Of a stretch of 64,000 nucleotides of DNA, positions 22,755 to 34,374 are shown piece after piece (position 1 is the stretch's first letter; each line of letters opens with the position of its first letter). Source of the stretch: Linum tenue (lineage: Eukaryota > Streptophyta > Magnoliopsida > Malpighiales > Linaceae); the NCBI GenBank assembly GCA_946122785.1, contig CAMGYJ010000002.1:63451703-63515702 (forward strand), written 5' to 3'. A program made the position numbers and the translations under genes. The notes beneath the pieces are model-generated. The model saw only the letters and a list, made by a program, of their open reading frames with translations, had not been told where the DNA came from and made no database searches.

Positions 22755-24170
22755 GTTGATGGTTTAAAGTATATATGTTATTGATTGGTTACGGTATAAG
22801 CCTATAAGGTGTTCTTATTGTTGTAGAGTATATGATATTGATTGGTTCGTGTATTAGGGTTTGGTTTAGGGTTTAGGGTTTAGGGTTTAGGGTTTAGGAT
22901 TTAGGGTTTAGGGTTTAGGGTTTCAAGTTAGAATAACATAAACCAGATGAATAGAGTAATGTTGGTAAAACGAAAAAGTTAGTTAATCTACAAATTCAGA
23001 CTATTTAAAAAAGTACATCCCCATTTCCCACCGTCAATTCCTAAACTTATCCCTTGATCCGATGGTGAAATACCTTCGATCCTCGTCGCGTGCGTGTCAC
23101 CCAATCAGATATTGCCGAATTCGGAAAGTCGCTTTTGCCCATAACCAATGCTGGCGTTACCAAGGCCGAGGCAATGGTAGGGACTGTAATTTTCAGTAAA
23201 TGTGAAGGGAGGGAAAAGTAAAAGTAATTACGAGTCAATCTTTAAATTCGTTAATCAGTGAAGGAGAGGCCGTGCTCCGATCCTTGAAAAGAACCCTTTC
23301 TTCCATCTTCTCAATATGAGACTCCGAAAACCATCTCCTGCTGCTGTTCGTTCCTCCTCCTCTCAATCCCTGAAAAGAACCCTTTCTTCCATCTTCTCAA
23401 TATGAAACCCCGAAAATCAACTCCATCCGCCTCTCGTCCTCCTATCCCATGCTTTATTTTCGGGTGCAGTGGTAATGATGAGACTGCGTATTATTTTAGA
23501 TCTCATTTCCTTTCATTATGTCATTGTTAGATCGTGACTGTTAAACTAAATCCTTCGTTGTATTGTTTCTCCTTTTCTCTCCATGCAGGGTCTTTGTTAG
23601 AGGCAGGGAGGGGAGCAATGACAATAAGTCGCCGTCTGAATATAGCCAGAAGAATCATCACATGTTGTTGCGATTCCATAATAGGTGTTGTGGAACCCTA
23701 CTTCATGTGGTGATTCTTCTGCGCCATATTGACGCGTACTTGTTGATCATGCTCCCAAAATGTATACAAGATAGGAAAGTTGCCATATGTATAATAGGAT
23801 AAAATAGTTAGGGAAAGTACAGCTTTTTGTTTTTGTTCGACTCTATGTAACATTTGTTTATGTTTGTATACTGTTTTGTAATTTTTTTCTTCTGCTTCTC
23901 TCTTCGCTTCCATGGCGGCTTCCAAAAGTGTTTGAGATCTTCTAAATATGCGAGGGATCCTCCACTCCCAATAAAAATACTGTACTTTGTACTATTAGCG
24001 TTTGAGATCTTCTAAATCTGCAGGGGATCCTACACAGTACACTCCCAATAAAAATACTGTACTTTGTACTTTAGCGTTTGAGATCTTCTAAAATCTGGAG
24101 GGAATCCTACAGTCCCAATAAAAATACTGTACTTTATTTGTTGACTACTGACTCCATTTTTAGAAGTCTT
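22755..24170 (+). repeat. Direct duplication copy 1, with telomeric repeats
   Basis: This block matches 25136-26340 through many shared stretches (for example cacccaatcagatat, gttaccaaggccgaggca, gattccataataggtgttgt). It contains an interstitial run of TTTAGGG units (22864-22923, about 8-9 units, one variant) and, at its right end, a roughly 70-bp unit beginning gtttgagatct in three tandem copies (23930, 24000, 24076). The second block has only one copy of that unit. No gene is recognised, although both blocks share an exon-like stretch after ctctccatgcag. Confidence 0.65.
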
Positions 24171-24308
24171 TACGATTGGGCCAACCGGATTTTTTGCCGG
24201 ATTTCGAACTCTGCTCCTCTGTAGCCACATGCTCTACACATTTAATGAGTGCTCAAAATTAGTGCAAAAAATACGATGTAATAATTGAATAAAAAAAACT
24301 AGTTCTCA

Positions 24309-24997
24309 GGGTCGTTTGGATGTGGAAATTTTAAAACGTTGAAATTTGTCTGAATTTCCATGTTTTACAAAACCAAGGAATTGACTTGTGGAAATTGAAA
24401 AAAAAACTCACGTTTGGATAAGGTTTAGTTTGTGAGAATTGATGGGGTAATGTCAAATTACTAGGGGGGAGGTGTAGTATTCTCAATTACCATCAAGTGC
24501 TTACAAATTGCCATCAAGTGACCATTAATGAGTGCATAAATTAAACGACACCGCAAGAGCCAACAGTCTTCTTATATACCAAACGACTCGGCATAGGAGG
24601 ACTTCCAGTTTCAGTTCAAGTTTCCAACACCGAGCAAATATATGGTCCCAAATGCCACTTTAGCAACTTTAATCGTTTGGAAGTTGTGATTCTTCAAATT
24701 GATGTATTAGGCCAATTAGTGTATTATCATTTGATGTATTGATTCAATGCATGTATTAGGAAAATACTTTGTTTGGAAGGGCAACGATGAAACAAAAAGT
24801 AGGGTAGACAATCCTTCATTAACAATCTCACCTTTTAGTAGAGATTTATAATCATTCATTTTGAGTGATTGTTGGTGGGCCCAACAAAAAGGTAATGCAT
24901 GTATTCTAACTCAAAGTGAACCAAAAAAACGACTTAATCTTATCATTACATGTATTTGCTAAATACCTCACTTCAAATCTCAACCTCCAAACGACCC
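24309..24997. mobile_element. MITE-like element with GGGTCGTTTGGA ends
   Basis: The left end gggtcgtttgga (24309) and the right end tccaaacgaccc (24997) are perfect 12-bp inverted copies. It is non-coding and AT-rich. A second inverted pair inside (cgtttggaagttg at 24672 and caacctccaaacg near 24994) suggests two related MITEs overlapping or nested. No clear target duplication is seen. Confidence 0.5.
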
Positions 24998-25135
24998 AAG
25001 TACTATATATCAATTGTGACCATGGGTCCTACTTAATTTTCGTTGCAATTCAATATTAATTGGTGAGTGTATTATATTAATTTGAGTGCATCTCTCAAAT
25101 TGTTTTTTGTCGTTGTTTTATTCGAATTATGTAAG

Positions 25136-26340
25136 GTGTTGATGGTTTAGTGTATATGTTATTGATTGGTTCGTGTATTAGGGTTTGGCATTGCCAATTG
25201 CTAAAGGTTGGTTTAGCAATGGGATGGAGATGCTCTAAGGTGTTATTGTTGTAGAGTATATGGTATTGATTGGTTCGGGTTTAGGGTTTAGGGTTTAGGG
25301 TTTAGGGTTTAGGGTTTAGGGTTACAATTACATGTACCAAATCTGTAGATTAATTTTGGTAAACGAAAAAGTTATTTAATCTACAAAGCCAGTCTAAAAG
25401 CACATCCCCATCTCCCGCCGTCAATTCCTAAATTTTCGTTTAATCCGATGGTGAAAGAGCTTCAATCCTAACCGCGGCGTGTCACCCAATCAGATATGGC
25501 CGTTTTCGGAAAGTCGCATTTGCCCCTAACCAGTGCTGACGTTACCAAGGCCGAGGCAGCGGTAGGGAGTGTGATTTTCAGTAAATGGGAAGGGCTGGAA
25601 AGGCAAAGTAAATTTATGAGCTCATTTATAAATTCTTTAATCAGAGAGGGAGAGACCATGCTCCGAAACCCAAGAGGCACTCATCTCCTGCTGTTGTCCG
25701 TTCCTCCTCTCAAATCCCTGAAAAGACCCCTTTCTCCCATCTTCTCAACCCCGAAAATCATCCCCATCCGCCTCTTCGTCCTCCTGTCCATGCTTTATTT
25801 TCGGGTGCAGTGGTAAAGATGAGACTGCGTATTATTTTAGATCTCAGTTCCTTTAGTTATGTAATTGTTATGATTGTTAAACTAAATCCTTCGTTGTATT
25901 GTTTCTCCTTTTCTCTCCATGCAGGGTCTTTGTTAGAGGCAGGGAGGGGAGCAATGACAATAAGTCGCCGTTTCAATATCGCCTGAAGAATCATCATATG
26001 TTGTTGCGATTCCATAATAGGTGTTGTGGAACCCTACGTCATATGATGGTTCTTTTGTGCGACATTGACGCGTACTTGTTGATCATGCTCCCAAAATATA
26101 TACAAGAGGGAAAAGTTGCCATATGTATAGTATAAAAGTGGGAGGAGGGAAAGTAAATTGTTTTGTTTTTCAAGATTTGTACTTTTATTAGTGTTTGAGA
26201 TCTTAATAATATATCGGTGAGGGATATTTCACTAAATAAACATACTGTATTTTATTTCTTGATTACTGCCTCCATTTTCAGAAGTCCTCTGTCGGCCCAT
26301 GCTCTTGTCATTTCACTGAAATGTTGCACATGATATATTT
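25136..26340 (+). repeat. Direct duplication copy 2, with telomeric repeats
   Basis: Second copy of the 22755-24170 block, about 2.4 kb downstream in the same orientation. It also holds an interstitial TTTAGGG run (about 25277-25322, 6-7 units) followed by the same downstream sequence, so the telomeric run was present before duplication. Confidence 0.65.
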
Positions 26341-26579
26341 TTAGGGAAAAACCTCCAGGTCGAATTCAATCAAATCCATCCGAACTAAATAAAACGACAC
26401 CGTAGCAGGCAGTAGTCTTCTTATAAACCAAAGAGACACACCGTTAAAATGACACACAAGTAAAACGACACCGCAGATGGCAACAGTCTTCTTATAAATA
26501 AAACGACACCTCAAGCTGATACTGGCAGTCTTCACATAGTCCATTAGTCCTAATCCGAATAGGATAAGGACGTCCATCT

Positions 26580-29363
26580 TCACTCCAAGTTTTCAACAAT
26601 CCTTAGTTTGCTACTTCTTGTAACAGGCCTCTTCTGCAAAATCGAAAACGACGATTTTAGACGTACACAAATATTGGATGTAACTGCATTGTGTATACAC
26701 GAACAATTATATCTTATTCTTACCCTAGGTTGCTCATAATCGTCGTCATCGTCATTTTCATCATCGTCATTTTCATCATCGTCATTTTCATCATCCTCAT
26801 TTCCTGACCCAGTACATGTTCTTGCATTATGATTGGTAGAACCGCACTTACTGCAATGCTTTTGCCTTCTCTTCTGTACTGTTTCCGACTGATCTTGAGT
26901 GGTTGGAGGATCAACATCGTTGTCATCGCCACCGCCACCTTCTTCCGAAACACCATCATTCGGGGCATCACCGTTTGAGGTTGGCTTCACATAGCCAACA
27001 GGATGTGGGCATCGGGTCCTATAGTGGCCAAATTCCTGGCAATTGCTACACTGTCGTGGTTCTCCTTTCTTCCGTTTAGATTTTTTAGCCCCCGAACCTT
27101 TAGCTTTGACTTGTAATGGATCCAACAAAATTTCATTCGCCTTCGGCCTATTAATGCCGGGTATGTCCACGTTGCCAGTGTCCACCATGTCCAACTGTTC
27201 ACATAATGATTGAATTCCCTCACGAGCAATCTTGAAGCACTCACTAGATTTTGCCCCTTCTAAAATTAGTTGTAAGCTGTGTTGTTGAATAGTACCATAC
27301 CTGATTGACACAAGATTTTATACAAAGTGAGTAAAATTAATGTTCACCTAGCTTCGAACCAATACTAAAAAAATATAAATTAAAAGTGATAGTCATGACA
27401 AACCTCAATGCGAAAAGTTGCGATTCATCTAGTCTGCCCGGTTCGTCCAAGCTCTCTAGTGTCTTCGGCTTCTTTGACCATCTTCGACGTACTAGGCCTT
27501 CAGGAAGTTCCAGTATGCTCTCTTCTTTCAGTACAAAAATCATATGACGACATGGTATTCCCATATAATTGTAGTGATTACAACTACATTCCATTGCAAA
27601 GGGTTCAACTGCGTACGTGACTTGAAATACCTTAGCCATGCCAGACACCTTGACCTTGTACACATGCTCAATTTCCGATCGCTCTGTCTCCAACCTTATG
27701 CAACATGCCGACTTTTCAACCTCGTCTCTGAATAAGAAGAATGCGTTCTTTGTGAAAAACGCCGCTCCACTCTTCTGAAGTGAGACTAAGACATTGCTTG
27801 TGATGGTTCGTTCTCGATGAATGGATTCAAAATCAGCATGACGCTCATTCTCCCTCATATCCCTAGTCCAACGATCAAAGTGAATAAAGAACTCAAGGAG
27901 ATTTTTATCCTTCTCGATATAGTTGGCAAGTTGAGAGTTCAGTCCTTCACATCTTGATGTTGTACTCAAGCCTGCGAAGAACTTCGAACGCAAATATGCA
28001 TACCCCCATTCATGTCTTTGGTCAAATAAATTGGAGACCCAATTGTTGTGCTGAAGGGAGCATTCCTCAACCACTGTTTTCCACTTTTCTTCGAATTCTG
28101 AAGGTTCCCAGTCAGCTGACACAAAATGCTTCCATCGGGGCAAAAAAGTTGGATGATTCTTCACATTTCTGGTTATAGTCTTGTCTATATGCCAGGAACA
28201 TAGACGATGTGTTGCATCGGGAAATACTTTCTGAATAGCATTACGCATTGCTCTATCCCCATCTGTAATAACAGTCTTGGGATCTACAGCGCCTAGCCTT
28301 CTCTTCAAAGCTCCCAACACCCAAATATAATTGTCCTCTCTCTCGTTAGCCAAGAAAGCACATGCAAATACGCAAGTTTGCGAATGGTGGTTGACACCTT
28401 AAAAAGTTCAAACAAAGTTAGATTATGCAAACTTCTAGGGTTATTGTAGCATGCTCGGGATAATTCTATGTGTGAAGGAAAAGTACCTGAAAAAATCACG
28501 AGAGGCATCTGGTAAATGTTCCTTTTGTAAGTAGCATCGAATGACAGTAATTCACCAAAGCATGCATAATCAGCAACAGAAATACTATCGGCCCAGAAAA
28601 TGTTAATAAGCCGGTCGTCGTCATCCTTCTTTAGTTCAATAACGAAATGCTCGTCCGCGGTGCATTTAGCTTGCAGGTAGGCTAGGGCTGTTGCGGCATC
28701 ACCTTCACTGATTTGTTCTTTCCTCTCTTTGTCCACATAATTATATGCATCCTTCCTCGTGTACCCCAAATTGTCGTAGCCTCCTGCTTCTGATACGGCC
28801 AGATTCACAATTTGAGAAGTTTTCATACCTGCAGCTCTTCTAAAATTTATCGCTGCTTTGACTGCATCACTCATACGACGTTTCCCTTTCATGTAGTGTC
28901 TATATTCTCTCGGGATCGTTTCGTGTGTGTGTACATCATCAAACTGGTGCACGTACCACTTCCCATCGACATTGTGTTGTTTAACACGCATCTTGGCTCT
29001 GCAGTTAAATCTGGTCTCCCCTCTTGCTTCTCTCTTTCGTTCTGTGCTCTTCATGCGCCTCTTTCCCTCGCCAGAGCATACATAGTCACGCCATATCATA
29101 ACTTTGTTCTTATCACGACCAATGTCTGATTTTCTGATGTCGAAGCCTTTGACTAACCCATAGTCCATGTAGAAATCATAGGCTTCTTCTGTATCATCGA
29201 ACTTCATTTTTTTAATATCTTCAGGCTGTAGCAATAAGAGATCGGCGACATTATCTTCCTGGGTGGTGTGACTTGTTCCGGCACCAGCGTTTTCTTGGAC
29301 TCCCTCCGACGTCAATACTAGGACTCCCTCCGACGTCAATGGTGAGTCTGCCTCCGACGTCAT
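26580..29363 (-). CDS. FAR1-type MULE transposase
   Basis: Four exons, 29363-28487, 28397-27404, 27300-26724 and 26633-26580, join in frame to 833 aa. An N-terminal FAR1 (WRKY/GCM1-like) DNA-binding domain spans about residues 53-145 (TEEAYDFYMDYGLVKGFDIR ... HTHETIP). The MULE catalytic core keeps all three acids: Asp in LLSFDATYK (about 275), Asp in VITDGDRAM (about 338/340) and Glu in TTSRCEGLN (about 443), with the CSWH motif. A SWIM zinc finger follows (CSCNHYNYMGIPCRH, about 563-577). Unusually, two CCHC knuckles (CSNCQEFGHYRTRC, CSKCGSTNHNARTC) flank an acidic linker, and a DDEN repeat closes exon 3. No stop interrupts the model. It probably moves the surrounding element. A domesticated FRS factor is the alternative, but its place inside long TIRs argues for a transposase. 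Confidence 0.88.
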
Positions 29364-29927
29364 TGTCACGGCTGGAAAGTTTGGGGAACCAAGGACGTAG
29401 ATTACACAACCCTACTGGGAATGATGGCCGAATTAATGATTAAACGGGCCACTCAATAATTATCCCCATTAATAACACGATTTGTGATATCTTTTATTTT
29501 TGGTAGGAACGAGTTGCACTTTCTGTTCTTTATCTTAGTGATTTCTTTACCATTTTCACAAATAACGAAAATATTTAAAATGAAAAACCTTTCGTAGTAA
29601 AGCCAAACGCCAGCTGACTCTAGGTGTCTACTACGTGTATGGGGAAGGATCAAATATTAATATGAGCGAATATTTACTAATACCACTCAATTCTCTATTC
29701 AATCGAAGAAAGTATCTTTTTACTTTTAGGTTTAATAACTACCCATGTTTATCCCAAGTTCATGTACCTTAGACTAAACCCTAGCTATTTTTCCGCGGGA
29801 AAAATATGGCGCCACAATTTATCCTAACCTTGTATATATAATTAACCTTCATCGGTAGAGCAGTGGTTCCATATCCTTCTTTGCCGCGATTTTGAGTACA
29901 GAGTAAAGCTTAGATTACAGGCACAAC
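29364..29927. promoter_or_regulatory. Shared divergent promoter region
   Basis: The transposase (leftwards) and the ULP1-like gene (rightwards) start 564 bp apart, so this AT-rich stretch must hold both promoters. An actaaaccctag word lies near 29772 (telo-box-like). No start site can be fixed by eye. Confidence 0.45.
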
Positions 29928-31810
29928 ATGGAAAATAGGAGACTTACTCGCTCTTCGTCCAAGCTCGTGGTATGTATAATAGCTCTTTTTACCATTGAAA
30001 TTCATTCTACTTAATTTATTAATCGCAGGTTCACTGTCATTGTAGGAGACAGCCGAATTTGTGACTCCAACAAAGAAACCAAGGATACCCAAAGGCAAAG
30101 GTGTAAGCACTCCACCCACTCCTGCTTCAGTCATCGTTTTTATTTCGGACGATGAATCTGACTCTGAGGTCACACCAAAGAAGCCAAATGGAAAAAGTAT
30201 TTGTCTACCTTCTGTTGACAAGGTAATAAAGGTGTCATGTTTGCCATTGAAGTGTTCTTTGCCGTTATTCCGTCATGACGAATGCATTTCAACTCGTGTT
30301 TTTTGTGGCCCCTATTCCAGGTTGTTTTGAAGTTTAAGCTACCTACCGCTATGGAATACGATGATGAGCAAATACAGCTTGCTCACTACATATTTTTAGC
30401 CCATCTGCCACTTGACGAAGTATTGGTCAAAACCTCCAACAACTCTTGTACGAGGAAGTCACTGTGGTCCTTAAGCCCTCGCTCATTCGTAGATGCTGAT
30501 GTAATCAACGGAACTCCAAATTTTTATTTTACATGTCAACTATCAATGCTTTTCTACATAGAATTATTTTATAACAACTCGATAGTATCATGAAGTGTTT
30601 TTTGTCAATGTTATATTAGGTTATAACAGCGATGGCCTGCCACTTGACTCTAGAAGAGTTGTGGACAAATTCCAAGGACGGAAAAGGAGTGTGCTATCTG
30701 CCTGCTGAACTACAGGTTGTGTTCCGATTATACTTAATGACAATTTCCTCTCACCAAAAAAATTACAACACATGTTTTTTTAACGTGAATCATATTGTGT
30801 TGACAAAATTTCAATTGTGCAACTACCACATGGGCAGGAACTAGTGATTTCATGTGGAATAACACCCAAGATGGCATTAGACCTATACCAATCAAAATTC
30901 CTTAGTCGAACCAATATGGTGAACAAGGTAAACTGTTCGTCTTAATAAGTATTACATGGTTTGCAGTTTATTTTTTTAATACGTGTTGACAATTTCCGCA
31001 TATGTAGGTGTGTGTTCCGATGAGAGATAATGCCCATTGGTACTTGGCTGTCATTAAGTTGGACAAGGAAGAAGTCCATATCTTGGATCCACAACCAAAT
31101 GAAGACCGCAATTCCTTTCGACTACAATCTGTTCAAACAATGGTAAATATGTGACATTGTGCCGTTATAACGCAACAAAATGTAAATAACTCTTTCTAAG
31201 TACAAACGTTTCTTAATTTGTACAGATGTGCTTTATGCAAGCCTTGTGGAAGATTCTCTATCGTGAACAAGGTCCGGGATTGTCGCCACCAAGGATTGCG
31301 GAGTTTTCGTACCCAACTCCTTCAATTGTGCAACAACAACTTCATCGGTAAGTATGCCCATTTTTTTGTGATATTAAACGACGACTTATCAACTTGGTTC
31401 TTATCACGCAATGCTTTTATTTTATGTAGGTCTGACAGTGGAGTCTGGGTATGCATGTGGATGTATGGCGCAAGCTGGGACTCCTCTTATATTTGGGTAA
31501 CGACAATTCTAATTCCCATATTAGAAAACCACAATTGATTGTTATTTTTAAATCATGCGGTAAGCACCATGTTTGTTGATGTTGATAGCCATGCACTCAA
31601 GTGAGGAGGATGCAGATCGCTTTGTACCTTGTTCGAGAGCCCATGAACTACATAAGGCATATGGTGCTCACGGAAGCAAGAAGAGTTGCACCTCAAGTTG
31701 AAGCTGCAGTGGAAGAGTACAAGACAACCCATGAAAAGAGGAAAAAGGAAAGAGAAGAGCACAAGGAAACCCGGTCAACGAGCCCAAAACAACCTGATTT
31801 TGAGTTCTAA
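29928..31810 (+). CDS. ULP1-like (C48) peptidase carried by the MULE
   Basis: Nine exons join with GT-AG sites and consistent phase: 29928-29969, 30046-30222, 30321-30500, 30620-30715, 30838-30927, 31008-31142, 31226-31347, 31430-31496 and 31589-31810, giving 376 aa. The N-terminal third is basic and low-complexity. The C-terminal half is a Ulp1/SENP-type fold: the catalytic His in RDNAHWYLAVIKL, the Asp in VHILDP, the oxyanion Gln in VQQQLHRSDSG, and a C-terminal helix MQIALYLVREPMNYIR. The nucleophile position is DSGVW where active enzymes have DCG, so the catalytic Cys is Ser (codon AGT, one base from TGT). ULP1 enzymes cleave SUMO. This copy has either lost catalysis while keeping its fold, or uses Ser. 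Its location in a MULE matches Kaonashi elements. Confidence 0.82.
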
Positions 31811-31879
31811 GTTTTTGGTTTTGATGAAGGACAACAGTTATGTTTTTTTTTTCTCAGGATGATGGACAACCGTTTTTAA

Positions 31880-32125
31880 TTTGGTTCGGTGAATGCTTAT
31901 TAGTTTTGGCTTTTATATTTGGTTTTTGGTTTGGTGAATGCTTGTTATATTTGGTTTTTGGTTTGGTTTGGTGAATGCTTGTTATATTTGGTTTTTGGTT
32001 TGGTTTGGTGAATGGTTTTAATATTTGGTTTTTGGTTTGGTTTTTGGTTTGGTGAATGCTTTGTATATTTGGTTTTTGGTATTGTGAATGCTTTCTATAT
32101 TTGGTTTGGTTTGGTTTGTTTTTTC
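31880..32125 (+). repeat. Minisatellite of ttggttt and gtgaatgctt words
   Basis: Directly after the ULP1-like gene, words such as tatatttggtttttggtttgg and ggtgaatgcttg recur about six times with a period of roughly 35-55 bp. The apparent GFWFGFWFGE-type frames through it are a by-product of the repeat. It may include the 3' UTR of the gene. Confidence 0.7.
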
Positions 32126-32245
32126 GTGGAAATGGCAAAGGGACTTCACCAAAATTCCACCTTCCAACTTGTGAGTGAGGTTGCGTCTGTTCAAGGCTTC
32201 AAGCCATTGTATCTTGTAGAGAGGTTTAATTGGGATCATGTATAG

Positions 32246-33246
32246 TTAAACTGATTGGCTCCCAATCGTATAATTAAATTTGCATTCATGTATAGGTAAC
32301 CCAAAAGGTAAAACTGATTGGAAGTAGTGATTTACATTGATGAGGAGAGTGGCTTAAGTACCAACTCTTGAACAGATTGAAGCTACAAAGTAGGAGCCAC
32401 TAACCCACTAACTAAAACTAATGACGTTACTAACTAATAATAATAAAATTAATTATTTACAGAAATTGAATTAATGCACAGCCCTTATCATTCCATTCCT
32501 TGAATTTCCACCAACGATGTTTTCACTCCACTTTTAGTCAGAGAATTCATTGTAGTAATAAATACAATGAAAAGGCATACATAATTAATGGATTCTTTAT
32601 TGTGTATAATTAAAAGGATATTTTACTATAAACGAAGCATGATAGATCGACAGCGGGATAAAAGAAGCATGAGTCTTGATGAAAAAGGGGGAAAAAATCA
32701 CCATAGATAAAAAATCATTATAATCAACCTAATTGGAACTGCTTAGAACAAAAGCGGATTAAAATCTCCCCCAATGAAATTCATTTGCAATTTCATAGGT
32801 AGTCCCTACTTCCACTTCTATAATTTTGACAAAACATTGCAATTTCATCAATAGTCCCCACTCGTGGGCCAATTTCAATTGCAACCAAATTTGCACCCTT
32901 GCAATAGCTTCTCACATCATAGCAAGTGTAGGATGCAATTGCACCTCCTTGCTTAGGGATGACCATTACTGCATCTCGTCACCTGTCTTAGGGAAATTAG
33001 CCATGGCAAATTCACAAAATACTGCATGCATAGAAAAATATTTGTCTGGATAATTAAAAAAATGGGAGACTTTCCTAGTCAGATGATGTACTGGCTCCCC
33101 TCAGTACCTGACAGTTTTGAGTGCTGGAGAAAAAGACTGGAAAAAAAAAAAAACAACGAAGCCTTAACAAAACACATCCAATGCTGGCCCCTTCACTGCT
33201 CCATCCCGCCCTGCACTGCTCCACCCCGCCCTGCATCAATCGACTC
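32246..33246. other. Non-coding spacer in the inner MULE
   Basis: About 1 kb of AT-rich DNA between the ULP1-like gene and the minus-strand gene. Nothing coding is supported; it may hold 3' UTR sequence of both convergent genes. Confidence 0.4.
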
Positions 33247-34098
33247 TCATGTAAGCCGAGGACGTTTGCTTGAGGATGCCTCAGGGGTCGCTTCATCCTC
33301 CGTATGCCGAAGTTCATGAAAAGTATTGGTCACTTCGACGATACGGTAGACTGGCAAATAGGCGGAATGGTCCTCCCTAGCATAAACCCCCATATCCATC
33401 CCAACCCTTCCAAGAAAGGTGGTCAAGAAGGTGGCATATGGAAAGGCAGTGTACCAGTTTTCCCCTCTAGGAGCCGCCTCAACCATGTTCACGCACATGA
33501 GAGATGCGAGGTTAAGAGGAACACCTCTTTGAGCTTGCACAAGGATAAACAGGTCAAGTGTACGAATTATTGAATGACCTCTGTACCTTGGCATGAAGCA
33601 GTTGACGATCATCCAATGGAGGAATCGAAGAGGATCTGGGAGGTAAGAAGCCTGGATCTTCCCATTCGTCAGTTTCCCCAGTTCAACTTCAAAATCAAAA
33701 TCGTACAGCCGCCGAAGATCGCTTCTGCTATCAATGTGGTGTCCTGCGGCGGGGAGATCGAGGATCTCAGCAAACTGATGAGGCTGGAAGCAGACTCTAT
33801 GACCCAGGAAGACCGACACGAGATGAGAATCGGAGGGACCAGACAGCTCTAAATTGTGGTAGAACTTCCTCACCACATGCGGGCAGTAACTGGTGCTTCC
33901 TCGACTCCGGAGATCGAAGAACTTTTCCCAGCCAAGATTTTTAATTAACTTCTTAACTTCTTGAGGGAAAGGACTCATGTTGATGAACTCGTACTCGGCC
34001 ACAATAGTCGTCTTGCTCGTGAATGAAAGATAGTCCGCGAGACTTGTGGTGGTTCGGCAGTCGTCGTTTGATAGAGTTAGAATGCCCATGTTTGCCAT
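33247..34098 (-). CDS. Plant-transposon-domain protein (PF20167-like)
   Basis: A single uninterrupted 283-aa frame starts with a good ATG (MANMGILTLSNDD) and stops at 33247. The centre resembles the 'putative plant transposon protein' domain: LGWEKFFDLRSRGSTSYCPH, VVRKFYHNLELSG, a VFLGHRVCFQPHQFAEILDL stretch and then a WMIVNCFMPRYRGHSIIRTL segment. Such proteins are common in plant repeats, with no known biochemical role. The frame lies just inside the right TIR and is transcribed leftwards, convergent with the ULP1-like gene. The C-terminus is acidic, then Ser/Arg-rich (EASSSKRPRLT), possibly a nuclear signal. Domain identity rests on remembered motif pattern only. Confidence 0.65.
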   Translation of the reverse strand: MANMGILTLSNDDCRTTTSLADYLSFTSKTTIVAEYEFINMSPFPQEVKKLIKNLGWEKFFDLRSRGSTSYCPHVVRKFYHNLELSGPSDSHLVSVFLGHRVCFQPHQFAEILDLPAAGHHIDSRSDLRRLYDFDFEVELGKLTNGKIQASYLPDPLRFLHWMIVNCFMPRYRGHSIIRTLDLFILVQAQRGVPLNLASLMCVNMVEAAPRGENWYTAFPYATFLTTFLGRVGMDMGVYAREDHSAYLPVYRIVEVTNTFHELRHTEDEATPEASSSKRPRLT

Positions 34099-34374
34099 GG
34101 AGTCGGAGGAAGAAGGAACAAGGGAAGGTGAAGATATGGAGGGAAAAAAAATTGTAGGGAAAGAGAGATTGTAGGTGTAAGAAAAAGTGGGGGTTGAGTG
34201 TGGAGACGTGTGATGGAGACGGTTGAGTCTGGAATGTCAAGAGTTAGAAGATTTGGGAAGATATGTAGCAATGATGATGTTAACTCGTGTAGGTTAAACT
34301 AGGGTAACTAAATCTAGTTAAACTAGGGTTGGCGCTGATACCGCAGGAGAAAACTAATGGGCTCGCACGTTCCA

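Noticed and set aside
22864..25322. A true telomere or a fusion point
   Set aside because: Runs are short, internal and part of a duplicated block inside a transposon.
29928..31810. Calling the ULP1-like gene an active SUMO protease
   Set aside because: The catalytic Cys position is Ser, so activity cannot be assumed.
31854..32245. Frames rich in GFWFGE or NQTKPK
   Set aside because: Products of the minisatellite in several frames; none is conserved.
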